The translations under genes and the position numbers were made by a program. Below the pieces are notes generated by a model. That model ran no database searches. It was given only the letters and a program-made list of their open reading frames with translations, and was not told the origin of the DNA. Positions 18,118-27,148 of a stretch of DNA of 64,000 bases are shown here, one piece after another; the first letter of the stretch is position 1; each line of letters begins with the position of its first letter. The stretch is from NBLH01 sp050296515 (GTDB taxonomy: Bacteria > Bacteroidota > Bacteroidia > Bacteroidales > NBLH01). The stretch spans positions 60,138 to 124,137 of the forward strand of contig JBNKRJ010000129.1 of the NCBI GenBank assembly GCA_050296515.1, in the 5' to 3' direction.

Positions 18118-18570
18118 CTACAGGAATTTATTTTTTAAATAACTAACTAATTCAGTGAGGTTACCGATTTGTGGAATATTATATTTGGAACAAATAATGT
18201 CGACATTTCCTTTTTTCCAGTATCCATTTGGGCAACAAACCACCATTTTACCAGAGTTAGCGTACAATCCCAATTCAAGTAATGATATTGGTGATTTTGT
18301 TTGAGGATCAAAGTACATCACGATCAAATCAGCTCTTTCTAACCCATTTAGTTCCCAATTCACCTGATCGTAAAAATTAGGGTTATTAATATCTTCTTTC
18401 CATGTGCTGTTCCAGTCTTTTCTTCTTGGGTTTAAAATATTAATGTATTGATGTTCAATATTGTCAATTAAAAAGTCTTGCCACTTTGAAGCGGTGTTTT
18501 GCTCAATACTTCCGGCAAAAAACAGGCATTTGCCAACAAGTGGAATGGGGTTTGGGGGATAGATTACCAT
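18118..18570 (-). CDS. Nucleoside 2-deoxyribosyltransferase-like protein
   Basis: A 150-residue protein of the deoxyribosyltransferase-like fold. CLFFAGSIE near residue 18 forms the first strand and loop. NPRRKDWNSTW follows. LERADLIVMYFDPQTKSPIS (residues about 78-97), then LLELGLYANSGK, carries the conserved acidic residues and the catalytic-type Glu. Members cleave or swap nucleobases on (deoxy)nucleotides, or sense nucleotides. The substrate is not predictable. It is 20 bases downstream of yebC in the same direction and probably cotranscribed. Confidence 0.75.
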   Translation of the reverse strand: MVIYPPNPIPLVGKCLFFAGSIEQNTASKWQDFLIDNIEHQYINILNPRRKDWNSTWKEDINNPNFYDQVNWELNGLERADLIVMYFDPQTKSPISLLELGLYANSGKMVVCCPNGYWKKGNVDIICSKYNIPQIGNLTELVSYLKNKFL

Positions 18571-18590
18571 AAGTTAAGTTTTGAATTACA

Positions 18591-19337
18591 TTACTCAGCC
18601 AAAGCTTCTTCTAGTTCATCAGTCATTTCCAAATCGTGAAAAACATTTTGAACATCGTCATCATCTTCAAGCATTTCTATTAGCTTAAGTGCCTTTTTGG
18701 CTGTTTCAACATCTACAGTTTTCCTTGTGTTTGGAATGCGCTGCAATTCAGAGCTTTCTGGCTCAATGTTTAGTTCTTCCAGCTTTTTCTGCATATTACC
18801 AAAATCTTCAAGGGCAGTGTAAACAATTAAATGATCTTCTGCTTCCTCTACTTCTTCCAATCCTGCATCAATCAGTTCTAACTCAAGTTCTTCAATATTC
18901 TGACTACTTAGTGGAATATTAAAAATACCTTTTCTGTCAAACAAAAAGCTGAGTGACCCATTCTTTCCCAGGTGACCACCTCTTTTATTAAATATAGAAC
19001 GGACACTTGCCACTGTTCTTTGATTGTTGTCGGTCAGGCATTCAACAAAAATTGCAACACCGCCGGTACCGGTTCCTTCAAAAGTAACCTCCTGATAATT
19101 TTCACCTCCGGACTCGGCTTTTGAAATTGCCCGCTGAATGTTATCTTTGGGCATATTTACACCTTTGGCATTTTGAATGGCCAGACGCAATCTGGGGTTC
19201 ATGTCCGGATCGGTCCCTCCTCCTTCTTTTACTGCAATTGTGATTTCTTTTGATATTCTTGAAAAAATCTTTGATCGTTTGGCGTCTGCCGCACCTTTTT
19301 TTCTTTTAATGGTTGACCATTTACTGTGTCCTGACAT
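18591..19337 (-). CDS. yebC: YebC/PmpR-family protein
   Basis: A 248-residue protein that starts MSGHSKWSTIKRKKGAADAK, the family signature, followed by RSKIFSRISKEI and GGTDPDMNPRLRLAI. The acidic C-terminus (MLEDDDDVQNVFHDLEM) is typical. Family members were described as transcriptional regulators, and more recently as factors that help ribosomes through difficult sequences such as polyproline. Which applies here cannot be told. The length is normal. Confidence 0.93.
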   Translation of the reverse strand: MSGHSKWSTIKRKKGAADAKRSKIFSRISKEITIAVKEGGGTDPDMNPRLRLAIQNAKGVNMPKDNIQRAISKAESGGENYQEVTFEGTGTGGVAIFVECLTDNNQRTVASVRSIFNKRGGHLGKNGSLSFLFDRKGIFNIPLSSQNIEELELELIDAGLEEVEEAEDHLIVYTALEDFGNMQKKLEELNIEPESSELQRIPNTRKTVDVETAKKALKLIEMLEDDDDVQNVFHDLEMTDELEEALAE

Positions 19338-19676
19338 AATTTTATTCTTTTAGTAAAGACTTCTACAATAACTGACTTTAATTGTCTTTTTGAAGTTTTT
19401 TAGGAAAAAGAACTTGGAAATCAGAACTTTGACCAATGTCCCCAAGTTCTAATTTCTAATAACTAACTTCGGTATCATTACAAATTTGCGAAAAAAATAA
19501 AGAACTTTCCTATAATCCTAAAAGTTTTGCTAAAATTCAGGCGCTGAAATCATTAAATTTTTATTAAAAATCTAATAAAAGATGAACCCGTCTTTTATTA
19601 TTTAATATTATCGACTAATTTTGCAGCCACAATTACTATGTCACAAAATTGAGACTCCCTTAATAAAGAAGGAATT
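19338..19676 (+). other. 339-base divergent intergenic region with miaB promoter
   Basis: The region lies between yebC (minus) and miaB (plus). TAATTTTG at 19616-19623 matches the Bacteroidota -7 consensus, with TTTT at 19593-19596 exactly 19 bases upstream as a 3-of-4 match to the -33 TTTG. This gives a leader of about 45 bases to miaB. No box was confidently found for yebC, and no gene or strong hairpin is seen. Confidence 0.5.
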
Positions 19677-21062
19677 ATGATTAATATTAGAGCAGAAAGA
19701 TTAGAGCATGCGAAGCCATTTGACAAAGAACAGTTTAGAAACGGTCGTTCTAAAATGTATATCGAGACCTATGGTTGTCAGATGAATGTTGCTGATAGTG
19801 AAGTTGTTGTATCTATTTTAAACAAGCAAGGCTTTGGATTATCTGATAATTATAAAGATGCAGATCTAATATTGGTAAATACCTGCTCTATTAGGGATAA
19901 TGCAGAACAAAGAGTTTTCAACAGGTTAAATGAATTTAAACACCTGAAAAAGAAAAACAAAGGTCTTTTGGTTGGTATTATTGGCTGCATGGCTGAGCGT
20001 TTAAAAGAAAAATTGCTTGAGGAAGAAAAATTGGTTGACATTGTTGTTGGGCCCGATGCTTATCGTGAACTACCTAAACTGGTTGAAGAAGCTGAAGGTG
20101 GTCAAAAAGCAATTAATGTGTTGCTTTCAAGGGAAGAAACATATGCTGAAATAAGCCCTGTTAGGCTTGATAAGAATGGCGTTTCATCATTTGTTTCAAT
20201 CATGCGCGGATGTGATAACATGTGTGCATACTGTGTAGTCCCATTTACAAGAGGGAGAGAGAGAAGCCGTGAGCCAAAAACAATTCTTCGCGAGGTTCAG
20301 GAATTGATTGATATGGGGTATAAAGAAGTTACCCTCTTAGGTCAGAACGTTGATAAATATAACTGGAACAAAGGCGAAGTCAATTTTGCCCAACTGCTTG
20401 AAATGACTGCTCAATTAAGTCCTCGGCTTCGAGTACGTTTCTCTACATCTTATCCACAAGATATGACAGATGAGGTGTTACACACTATTGCAAAGTACAA
20501 TAACATCTGCAATTATATTCACCTTCCAGTACAATCCGGTAGTACCAGAATTCTGGAAAAAATGAAACGCGGATATACCAGGGAGTGGTACATGGACCGA
20601 ATAAGCGCTATAAAAAGAATAATTCCTGATTGTGCTGTTTCTTCAGATTTTATTGCAGGCTTTTGTACCGAAACGGAGGAAGATCATAAGGATACACTTT
20701 CAATTATGGAATGGGTGGGTTACGATTATTCTTACATGTTTAAGTATTCAGAGCGACCTAATACGTTTGCTGCCAGAAAGTTTGAAGATGATGTGCCTGA
20801 TGAGGTGAAAAGCCGCCGTTTGTCAGAAATTATTGAGCTCCAAAACAGGCTTTCATTGGAGAGTAATCAGCGTGATGTTGGAAAAACCTTTGAAGTTTTA
20901 ATTGAAGGAACTTCAAAAAAATCGGACGATCGATTATTTGGCCGTAATTCACAAAATAAAGTAATTGTGTTTGATAAAGGTAATCATCAAATTGGTGATT
21001 ATGTGGTGGTTAAGGTAAATGAATGTTCTTCAGCAACGCTGTTAGGTGAGGTGGTTGGGTAA
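19677..21062 (+). CDS. miaB: tRNA-2-methylthio-N6-dimethylallyladenosine synthase
   Basis: A 461-residue radical-SAM methylthiotransferase that converts i6A37 (made by MiaA, encoded at 7561) into ms2i6A37. The N-terminal UPF0004 domain begins MYIETYGCQMNVADSE with Cys34; further cluster cysteines are in NTCSIRDNA and IGCMAERL. The radical-SAM motif RGCDNMCAYCVVPFTRGRE (CX3CX2C) follows, and a TRAM RNA-binding domain ends the protein. Start and length are normal. A Bacteroidota promoter lies upstream at 19593-19623. Confidence 0.97.
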   Translation: MINIRAERLEHAKPFDKEQFRNGRSKMYIETYGCQMNVADSEVVVSILNKQGFGLSDNYKDADLILVNTCSIRDNAEQRVFNRLNEFKHLKKKNKGLLVGIIGCMAERLKEKLLEEEKLVDIVVGPDAYRELPKLVEEAEGGQKAINVLLSREETYAEISPVRLDKNGVSSFVSIMRGCDNMCAYCVVPFTRGRERSREPKTILREVQELIDMGYKEVTLLGQNVDKYNWNKGEVNFAQLLEMTAQLSPRLRVRFSTSYPQDMTDEVLHTIAKYNNICNYIHLPVQSGSTRILEKMKRGYTREWYMDRISAIKRIIPDCAVSSDFIAGFCTETEEDHKDTLSIMEWVGYDYSYMFKYSERPNTFAARKFEDDVPDEVKSRRLSEIIELQNRLSLESNQRDVGKTFEVLIEGTSKKSDDRLFGRNSQNKVIVFDKGNHQIGDYVVVKVNECSSATLLGEVVG

Positions 21063-21111
21063 AAAAAGGCACGAGTTTACGCTCGCGCCAATTGCTTGTA
21101 TTGTACAAGCT
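21062..21111. terminator. Convergent terminators between miaB and the aminotransferase
   Basis: On the minus strand, GGCGCGAG and CTCGTGCC form an 8-base-pair stem (one G-U) followed by seven T residues (complement of 21062-21068), a textbook intrinsic terminator for the minus-strand gene. A second perfect stem, GCTTGTA/TACAAGC (21095-21111), followed by TAATTTATT, could serve miaB on the plus strand. Confidence 0.8.
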
Positions 21112-21117
21112 AATTTA

Positions 21118-22623
21118 TTAGTTATCAAACCTTTTGTATGAATAATCAAACTCAAACCAGGGTTTGAAATCCTTTTCTTCTTTTCTGTGGAATTTTTTGT
21201 GGAAAAATTCGCCTACTTGTTTGTCAAAATAGTACTCTTCCCCCCATTTTCTCACATTGGTGACAGTTCTTTCTACTGCATCACAAATGATTTCTATTTC
21301 ATCATTAGTCATAGTAGGATGGATAGATAGCCGTACCCACCCAGGTTTTAATGTTAAATCTCCTGAGTTAATTTGTGCAGTAATTTTGTGCGATGTATCA
21401 ATATCTACATTCAAAAGGAAATGCCCGTAAGTACCTGCACATGAGCAACCTCCACGAACTTGTATGCCAAACCTGTCGTTTAGTAATTTCACAATAAGGT
21501 TGTGATGAACTGCATCTACATAAAATGAAACAACCCCGATCCTGTCTTTATGTTCTCCGGAAAGGATATGAAGACCGGGTATTTTTTCAAAACGCTCAAA
21601 AATAATTTCCATAAGTTCTTCTTCACGTTCTCTGATGTTTGAAGTTCCCATGTCTTCTTTCAGCTTTAGAGTAAGAGCTGCACGTATTGTTTGTAAAAAG
21701 GACGGAGTACCACCATCTTCTTTTGCCTCAATATCACTTACATAGTCAAATTCACCCCATCTGTTTGTCCAGGTAACAGTCCCACCTCCAGGATGATCAG
21801 GAGAATAGTTGTGATAAAGCTCTTTGTTGAAAATTAGCACGCCGGAGCTACCAGGTCCACCAAGAGCTTTGTGAGGAGAAAAATAAATGGCATCCAATCT
21901 CTCCATTGGATCTTCTGGGTGCATGTTAATATCTACATAGGGTGCCGAGGCAGCGTAATCAACAAAGCAATAACCTCCATGTTTGTGCATTATTTTGGCC
22001 AATTCGTGCACCTGTGGCATAATACCTGTGACATTCGAACATGCTGAAAATGAGCCGATTTTAAGCTTCCTGTTTTCGTATTTTCCAATAATTTTTCTAA
22101 GATTATCAGGAACTACCAGTAAATTTTCATCAGGCTCAATTACAACTACTTCTGCAATGGTTTCAAGCCACGATGTTTGGTTTGAGTGATGTTCAAGGTG
22201 GGTAATAAATACCACTGGCTTATCTTCAGTTGGAATTTCTTCCATTTTGCACATCACCTTTGCCTGTTCTGGCACTTTAAGTCCTAAAATTCGTTGAAAT
22301 TTGTTCACTACTCCTGTCATTCCTGAGCCTGCAGTAATAATAATATCGTCATTTGTAGCATTCACATGCTCTTTAATAATTTTATGTGCCAAATGATAGG
22401 CTAAAGTCATAGAAACACCGGTTTCACTTGCTTCGGAGTGTGTATTTCCAACTAAGGGACCAAAAAGATTTTTAAGCTTATCTTCAATAGGGCCATAAAG
22501 TCTGCCACTTGCAATCCAATCAGCATAAATTATTTTTTGAATTCCGTATGGTGATTTAAAAGCTGCATTTATTCCGACAATATTCTCCCTAAACTTTTCA
22601 AAGTATTTTTCCAGTGTTTCCAT
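21118..22623 (-). CDS. Class V aminotransferase (cysteine desulfurase-like)
   Basis: A 501-residue fold-type I PLP enzyme. IYADWIASGRLYGPIE near the N-terminus, the phosphate-binding AGSGMTGVVN, SACSNVTGIMPQV, and the PLP lysine motif YFSPHKALGGPGSSG are clear. RGGCSCAGTYGH near residue 400 places a Cys where desulfurases carry their nucleophile, but the loop differs from IscS/SufS. It could be a cysteine desulfurase-like or selenocysteine lyase-like enzyme. No Fe-S assembly genes are adjacent. TAATTTTG (22661-22654, minus strand) is a possible -7 box. Confidence 0.85.
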   Translation of the reverse strand: METLEKYFEKFRENIVGINAAFKSPYGIQKIIYADWIASGRLYGPIEDKLKNLFGPLVGNTHSEASETGVSMTLAYHLAHKIIKEHVNATNDDIIITAGSGMTGVVNKFQRILGLKVPEQAKVMCKMEEIPTEDKPVVFITHLEHHSNQTSWLETIAEVVVIEPDENLLVVPDNLRKIIGKYENRKLKIGSFSACSNVTGIMPQVHELAKIMHKHGGYCFVDYAASAPYVDINMHPEDPMERLDAIYFSPHKALGGPGSSGVLIFNKELYHNYSPDHPGGGTVTWTNRWGEFDYVSDIEAKEDGGTPSFLQTIRAALTLKLKEDMGTSNIREREEELMEIIFERFEKIPGLHILSGEHKDRIGVVSFYVDAVHHNLIVKLLNDRFGIQVRGGCSCAGTYGHFLLNVDIDTSHKITAQINSGDLTLKPGWVRLSIHPTMTNDEIEIICDAVERTVTNVRKWGEEYYFDKQVGEFFHKKFHRKEEKDFKPWFEFDYSYKRFDN

Positions 22624-22980
22624 AATATCTTTTTATTCAAATCTTTCCGTAAACAAAATTATGTTTTTCAATTGAGCAAATTTATGTTAAAAATCAGCTA
22701 AATCTGATTATAGTAACATATTAAGATATTTGGTTGGTGACGTTTTTTTTGTCCTGGTGGCTTGTCAAGGCTAATTTGTAAGGTGGCAACACCAGACAAG
22801 TGCACCAGCCAGGTGTTGTTACCTGGCTAATTACCAGAAATATCATACTTGACTTGACACTAATGGCTTGTTTTATTAGAGTTTGCGTGTTGTTGTAAAA
22901 AGGCAGGTTTAACTTAAAAATCTAAATCTATTAATTTATGGTTATCAAAGTTCTTTGGAGTCAAATGTTTATAACAAAGT
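22624..22980. other. Intergenic region rich in small hairpins
   Basis: About 360 bases without a credible gene. It includes GGTG-GCAA-CACC (22782-22793) and a perfect 8-base-pair hairpin AGCCAGGT/ACCTGGCT with a GTTGTT loop (22807-22828). These are linked by CAGACAAGTGCACC, and AATTAGCC-type words recur on both sides. The GC-rich block contrasts with the surrounding AT-rich sequence and looks like an imported palindromic unit, but no second copy was seen here. Confidence 0.4.
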
Positions 22981-23007
22981 AAAGCCGGATTTTTCCGGCT
23001 TTTTATA
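22981..23007. terminator. Intrinsic terminator
   Basis: AAAGCCGGA, a TTTT loop and TCCGGCTTT form a perfect 9-base-pair stem flanked by A and T runs, directly after the stop of the minus-strand Bax-inhibitor family gene. The longer T-run is on the plus strand, so it may act in both directions. Confidence 0.75.
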
Positions 23008-23010
23008 TAA

Positions 23011-23754
23011 TTAATCTCTTCCCGAAAGTATTGCTAAAAGCTTAAGGATTTCCAGATACAGCCAAACAAGTGTTATCATTAGGCCAAAAGCTCCATACCA
23101 TTCCATAACCTTAGGTGCTCCTTGTTTACTCATAGTTTCAATTCTGTCAAAATCAAGAATTAAATTCAATGCAGCAATAACTACTATAACTAATTGAATT
23201 CCAACTCCTAATAGACCCATTTGAAATAAATTGATGCCGCCACCAAAAAAACTTCCAATGATACTAACAAGGTAAAATATAGCAACTCCACCAGTAGCTG
23301 CAATTATACCTCTTTTAAATTTTCCTGATGCTTTTATTAACCCAGTTCTGTAAGTGAACAGCATGGTAAATGCAACACCAAATGTTAATGCTACTGCCTG
23401 AAATACAATACCTGGCAACATTTGATTAAAATAGGCCGAAATACCACCAAGAAACAAGCCTTCAAGAATTGCATAAACCGGTGTAGTATATCCTGCCCAT
23501 TCTGCTTTAAAAATAGTAACCATGGCAACAACAAAACCGCCAATGGCTCCTGCATACAATAAAGTTGTACCTCCTCCGGCAAGTACCTGGTTCCAGCTAA
23601 AATAAGCACCTATTACCACCAATAAAAGTGAAATAATCATTTTGTTTACAGTGCCACTAATTGTCATTTGACCTGCATCAGCTGCTGCTGAATTATACAC
23701 CCTTGTTAAAGTGTTTTTTCCTAACGCAGGGTTTGATGAATTTCCTATTTTCAT
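23011..23754 (-). CDS. Bax inhibitor-1/YccA family membrane protein
   Basis: A 247-residue protein with seven predicted membrane helices from about residue 36 onward (first helix MIISLLLVVIGAYFSW). The N-terminus MKIGNSSNPALGKNTL is characteristic of the bacterial YccA-like branch, as is IFKAEWAGYTTPVYAILEG. Family members are proposed pH-sensitive calcium leak channels or protease modulators. The C-terminal ILDFDRIE contains the conserved Asp residues of the proposed pH sensor. The upstream HEAT-repeat gene ends 12 bases before it, indicating one transcript. Confidence 0.9.
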   Translation of the reverse strand: MKIGNSSNPALGKNTLTRVYNSAAADAGQMTISGTVNKMIISLLLVVIGAYFSWNQVLAGGGTTLLYAGAIGGFVVAMVTIFKAEWAGYTTPVYAILEGLFLGGISAYFNQMLPGIVFQAVALTFGVAFTMLFTYRTGLIKASGKFKRGIIAATGGVAIFYLVSIIGSFFGGGINLFQMGLLGVGIQLVIVVIAALNLILDFDRIETMSKQGAPKVMEWYGAFGLMITLVWLYLEILKLLAILSGRD

Positions 23755-23766
23755 ATTAAATTGTTT

Positions 23767-24459
23767 TTAGTTGTTTTCGATTAAAAAGTAATTTACTTCC
23801 TGATTCAAATAGTTTGAAAGTTCAGGATTTGTCTTATTTATTGTTTTAATTATTTCTTTTACCTTATTTTTTAATTCGTTGCTACGCATGCCTATTTTTA
23901 AAAATGCCCGGGCCATTCCTCTCCACAAATAAATTGCATTTTCTTTTGGCAGATTTTCAAATATTTCCTTTAGAAAACTGTCAAAAACAGAATTATCCGG
24001 TTCCTTCTCAACCATTGCTAATCTTGCAATTAAAAGAAAACCTGCAAGCTGAGCAAATTTGTTGTTTGCAATAAGTTCTAAAGCCAGCTTATGTGTGTTG
24101 TTTTGCTTTGTAAAAAGTTGAAATACAGCCTGCTCTGCTAGTTCAACATTTGTTATACCAGTAATAATTTCATTTATCTGCTCAATATTTAGTTGAAAGT
24201 CTTTCAAAAGCCTTAAAGACAGTAATTTAGATTCTCTTTCCTCTTGCTTCCATAAGAAAAGAGCTAAATCTACGTCTTTTTTTATCGCATTTGCAATACT
24301 ATCTATCTGAAGTAGTGATAAACCATAATTAATTGCATAATTCAGCCCCATTTTATTCATTGTATCAGCAGCAACCCCATTTTGATATTGAGATAACTTC
24401 TTAACAATTTTCTGGTGCATCAATGCAATATCTTTTATCTCAGAAAAGTCTTCTTTCAT
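23767..24459 (-). CDS. DNA alkylation-repair-like HEAT-repeat protein
   Basis: A 230-residue all-helical protein. The segment IANAIKKDVDLALFLWKQEE, followed by RESKLLSLRLL (about residues 56-86), resembles the AlkC/AlkD-like DNA alkylation repair family, where WxxxxxExRxLA-type motifs line the DNA groove. It is shorter and more diverged than typical AlkD proteins, so glycosylase activity is uncertain. It shares a transcript with the downstream Bax-inhibitor family gene. A candidate promoter lies at 24470-24500. Confidence 0.65.
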   Translation of the reverse strand: MKEDFSEIKDIALMHQKIVKKLSQYQNGVAADTMNKMGLNYAINYGLSLLQIDSIANAIKKDVDLALFLWKQEERESKLLSLRLLKDFQLNIEQINEIITGITNVELAEQAVFQLFTKQNNTHKLALELIANNKFAQLAGFLLIARLAMVEKEPDNSVFDSFLKEIFENLPKENAIYLWRGMARAFLKIGMRSNELKNKVKEIIKTINKTNPELSNYLNQEVNYFLIENN

Positions 24460-24469
24460 AAGCTATTTG

Positions 24470-24500
24470 CAAATGTAACTTTTTTAGATTACCTGTAAAA
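24470..24500 (-). promoter_or_regulatory. Candidate sigma-A promoter
   Basis: On the minus strand TACATTTG (24477-24470) matches TAnnTTTG, and TTTT (24500-24497) lies 19 bases upstream (3 of 4 to TTTG). It is only ~10 bases from the ATG at 24459, so the transcript would have a very short leader. Confidence 0.4.
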
Positions 24501-24574
24501 GTAGCAATAGTTAAAATTAATTAAACAATCACCTGCTGTTTAACACAATTGAAATTCATTTTTAACCAAAAATC

Positions 24575-25561
24575 ATGAATTATGAAGACGAAACTTTTAA
24601 CCTTTTTAATGTTTTAGTTGTAGTTTTAACCATAGTTTCCTGTAAAAAAGATGATGATGGAAATGGAACAGATCCAATTGTTTCAGGTGAGCAGGCGCTT
24701 TTAATTATCGATCATAATTGTATTAACTTAGGAACTATTCCTGTAAACTGGATTGATACAGCAAAAAACAAGCTACATATTGCAGATGATCATACTTCTC
24801 ATGGAAGTCAATTAATAACTGGTATGGAAGCTTTGCGAGATTTAGACCTGTCAAATTTAGCAGGAAGTAAAGGTGATATTTATGATTGGCGAGACGGAGC
24901 TGCAGAAGGGACTCTTGATTTAGATGATAATTTTACAACTGTTGATGATCTTGGATATGAAGAAACCTGGGCTCCTGCCATCAGGGAATACCTGAATGCT
25001 GCCGCAAATGCTGAAGTGAATGTTGTAATGTGGTCATGGTGTAATATTTATGGTCATGATATTGATAAATATCTTACCAATATGGAAGCCTTGATATCGC
25101 AATATGGTGTAGACGGAACTAAGATAAAGGATGGAACTAGAACTGTTCCGGTAACATTTGCCTTTATGACAGGACACACTAATGCAGGAAGTACTGAAAA
25201 CGAATGGACTTTTGAGGCTAATAAGAAAATCAGGCAGCACTGTCTTGATAATGAACGAGTACTTTTCGACTTTTTTGATATCGAGAGTTATGACCCGGAT
25301 GGAAACTATTTTAGGGATGGTGAAGCAAATCAATCAAATTATGGCACCTACAATGGCTTAAAAGATTTGGACGACAATTGTTCTTACAATTTAGATGGAG
25401 GTGGTCGTGGAAATTGGGCTTCTGAATGGCGCAATGCTCATCAGGAAAACATTGATTGGTATGATTGTTATTCAGCTCATTCTGATGCACTTAATGCTAA
25501 CATGAAAGCTTATGCCGCCTGGTGGTTGTGGGCAATATTAGCTGGTTGGTCAGGCCAATAA
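24575..25561 (+). CDS. SGNH-hydrolase-like lipoprotein with a frameshifted signal peptide
   Basis: The open frame is 328 residues. The mature part has LLIIDHNCINLGTIP, then HIADDHTSHGSQLITGMEAL (block-I-like), VVMWSWCNIYGHD, and a C-terminal AHSDALNANMKAYAAWWLW (block-V-like His), as in SGNH-type secreted hydrolases of unknown substrate. The in-frame N-terminus MNYEDETFNLFN is acidic and cannot be a signal peptide, although VVVLTIVSC just after it is a lipobox. The +1 frame from ATG 24582 reads MKTKLLTFLMF then stops; adding one T to the T-run at 24612-24615 joins it to LVVVLTIVSC. A one-base lesion is therefore likely. Confidence 0.65.
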   Translation: MNYEDETFNLFNVLVVVLTIVSCKKDDDGNGTDPIVSGEQALLIIDHNCINLGTIPVNWIDTAKNKLHIADDHTSHGSQLITGMEALRDLDLSNLAGSKGDIYDWRDGAAEGTLDLDDNFTTVDDLGYEETWAPAIREYLNAAANAEVNVVMWSWCNIYGHDIDKYLTNMEALISQYGVDGTKIKDGTRTVPVTFAFMTGHTNAGSTENEWTFEANKKIRQHCLDNERVLFDFFDIESYDPDGNYFRDGEANQSNYGTYNGLKDLDDNCSYNLDGGGRGNWASEWRNAHQENIDWYDCYSAHSDALNANMKAYAAWWLWAILAGWSGQ

Positions 25562-27045
25562 AGTTTCTTAGAAAATCTTTTTAGCACTATTTCTGATAAT
25601 ATTGCAAAAATAAGGTTGACTGAAAGAACCAGCAGAAGATTTTTAAAACTAAACAAGGCAAAAACTAATAACAAAAGCTGAATCGTCATTGATGTGTAAA
25701 GTGCATACCTGATAAAGGTGTGCACTTTTTTTACATGACCTATCAACTTTGGTAATTGTAGCAGACTATTAGCACCACAAACGACCAGTTTCTCATTTTT
25801 CTTCACATCCGATTTTGTAGTGATATAAAAACTTAAATCATTTGGAGTTTTTCCAGGATCTTTAGTTGAAAAAAATGCAGTGGGTGCTTTTTTATTCAAC
25901 TCATTTAATAAATCCAATCTTTTGGCATTGTTTAAACCTGAATAAACCCTGTCAAAAACAATGTCATAATCTCTGCCAAGATCTTCTTTGGCTCCCTGAT
26001 TAAACAAAATGGTATTACCAAAATAGTCCAACTGATTGATAAACTCAGCTTTTTCGTCCTCTATTTTCTCATTAACTGTAAATTTAGCTATTGGAATCTC
26101 ATTTTTTAGCAAAAACAGGTTGGCTTTATTATCCCTTTTTATTTTCCCTTTCACGTAGGAATAATTTCCAAAATGATACATTACAGCTCCATCATCAATC
26201 ACAGTAATTCCATCTTCTTTTTGCTCTACTGTTTCATACTTAACTTCTTTTTTTTCAAACTCATCCTGAACAAAAAGTTTCTTGTATTTTTTATTCCAGT
26301 CATCAGAAAGCTGAAGGCAAAGCTGAAGCACTGTAATTACCCTTACTGTTGAGCGATAATCTGCATCAACCATTCTATAATCACCAGATTCAATGAATTT
26401 GTCTTTTGAAAAAACAAAGTTTTTAACTTTTGCAAGTTTACCAATTTGGTTAAAAGAAATTGGTAGATTTAGCTTTTCAGAAAGCGTGTTTAAGCTAATA
26501 CTAAAGGTTCTTATTTGGTTTCTGTTTAAGTGTGGATAAAGTGCCAGAAGTATTGCTAAAGAATAGAAAGTCGCTTTTGTTCCTTCCATTTTTAATATAA
26601 CATACCAGAAAAAGAAAGATGCACCAATTAACATCATGAAAATCACATAATTTAACCAATATCGGTTTCTAAATGAGCTTGTTTTTATTTTTCTGAATTT
26701 TAGGCTAAAATGAATACCAATTACAGATGAAATCAAAAAATAGCAGGTTAAAATAACCGACATTATTGTAAGGTGTTGTACTAAGTCTGCCTGGTTAAAC
26801 AACTCAAACTTTTTAATCAATAATAAATAGAAAAGAAAAGCAAACACGGTAAGCATTCCAAAGTGCCTGGGAAATGCAATTAAAATAGCCTCTTTAAGTG
26901 CGGAGAGGCTCAATATCAAAATTGTATAGCTGAAAAGGATAAAGCTAAGTAAATTAACTAGTTGTGTGCTATACATTGTTTTGAATAGCAAACTTACTCC
27001 TAGCAACAAGAAAATGCTGTGTGAGACTATTTTTAATATCCTCAT
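25510..27045 (-). CDS. Pseudo-P-type ATPase: membrane protein with P-type ATPase fold lacking catalytic motifs
   Basis: A 511-residue protein with about six membrane helices before residue 175, a soluble region (about 180-440) and two C-terminal helices (about 448-486): the P-type ATPase plan. YSLAILLALYPHLNRNQIRT aligns with the CPC helix of metal pumps, with LYP (169-171) replacing CPC. IGKLAKVKNFVFSKDKF (201-217) aligns with the phosphorylation loop, with Ser213 in place of the DKTGT Asp. KRLDLLNELNKK, DPGKTPND (396-403) and KLVVCGANSLLQLPKLI match the P-domain hinge and its exit. It overlaps the convergent SGNH gene by 52 bases. No metal-binding domain is seen. Transport is unlikely. Confidence 0.65.
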   Translation of the reverse strand: MRILKIVSHSIFLLLGVSLLFKTMYSTQLVNLLSFILFSYTILILSLSALKEAILIAFPRHFGMLTVFAFLFYLLLIKKFELFNQADLVQHLTIMSVILTCYFLISSVIGIHFSLKFRKIKTSSFRNRYWLNYVIFMMLIGASFFFWYVILKMEGTKATFYSLAILLALYPHLNRNQIRTFSISLNTLSEKLNLPISFNQIGKLAKVKNFVFSKDKFIESGDYRMVDADYRSTVRVITVLQLCLQLSDDWNKKYKKLFVQDEFEKKEVKYETVEQKEDGITVIDDGAVMYHFGNYSYVKGKIKRDNKANLFLLKNEIPIAKFTVNEKIEDEKAEFINQLDYFGNTILFNQGAKEDLGRDYDIVFDRVYSGLNNAKRLDLLNELNKKAPTAFFSTKDPGKTPNDLSFYITTKSDVKKNEKLVVCGANSLLQLPKLIGHVKKVHTFIRYALYTSMTIQLLLLVFALFSFKNLLLVLSVNLIFAILSEIVLKRFSKKLYWPDQPANIAHNHQAA

Positions 27046-27148
27046 CTTGAGATTATTAATTGGTATTAAGAACGACTTAAAATAGTTTCCTTGAACTTTA
27101 AATATAATTAAATTAAACCGTTCTTAAAAACATTGTATAAAAGTATTG

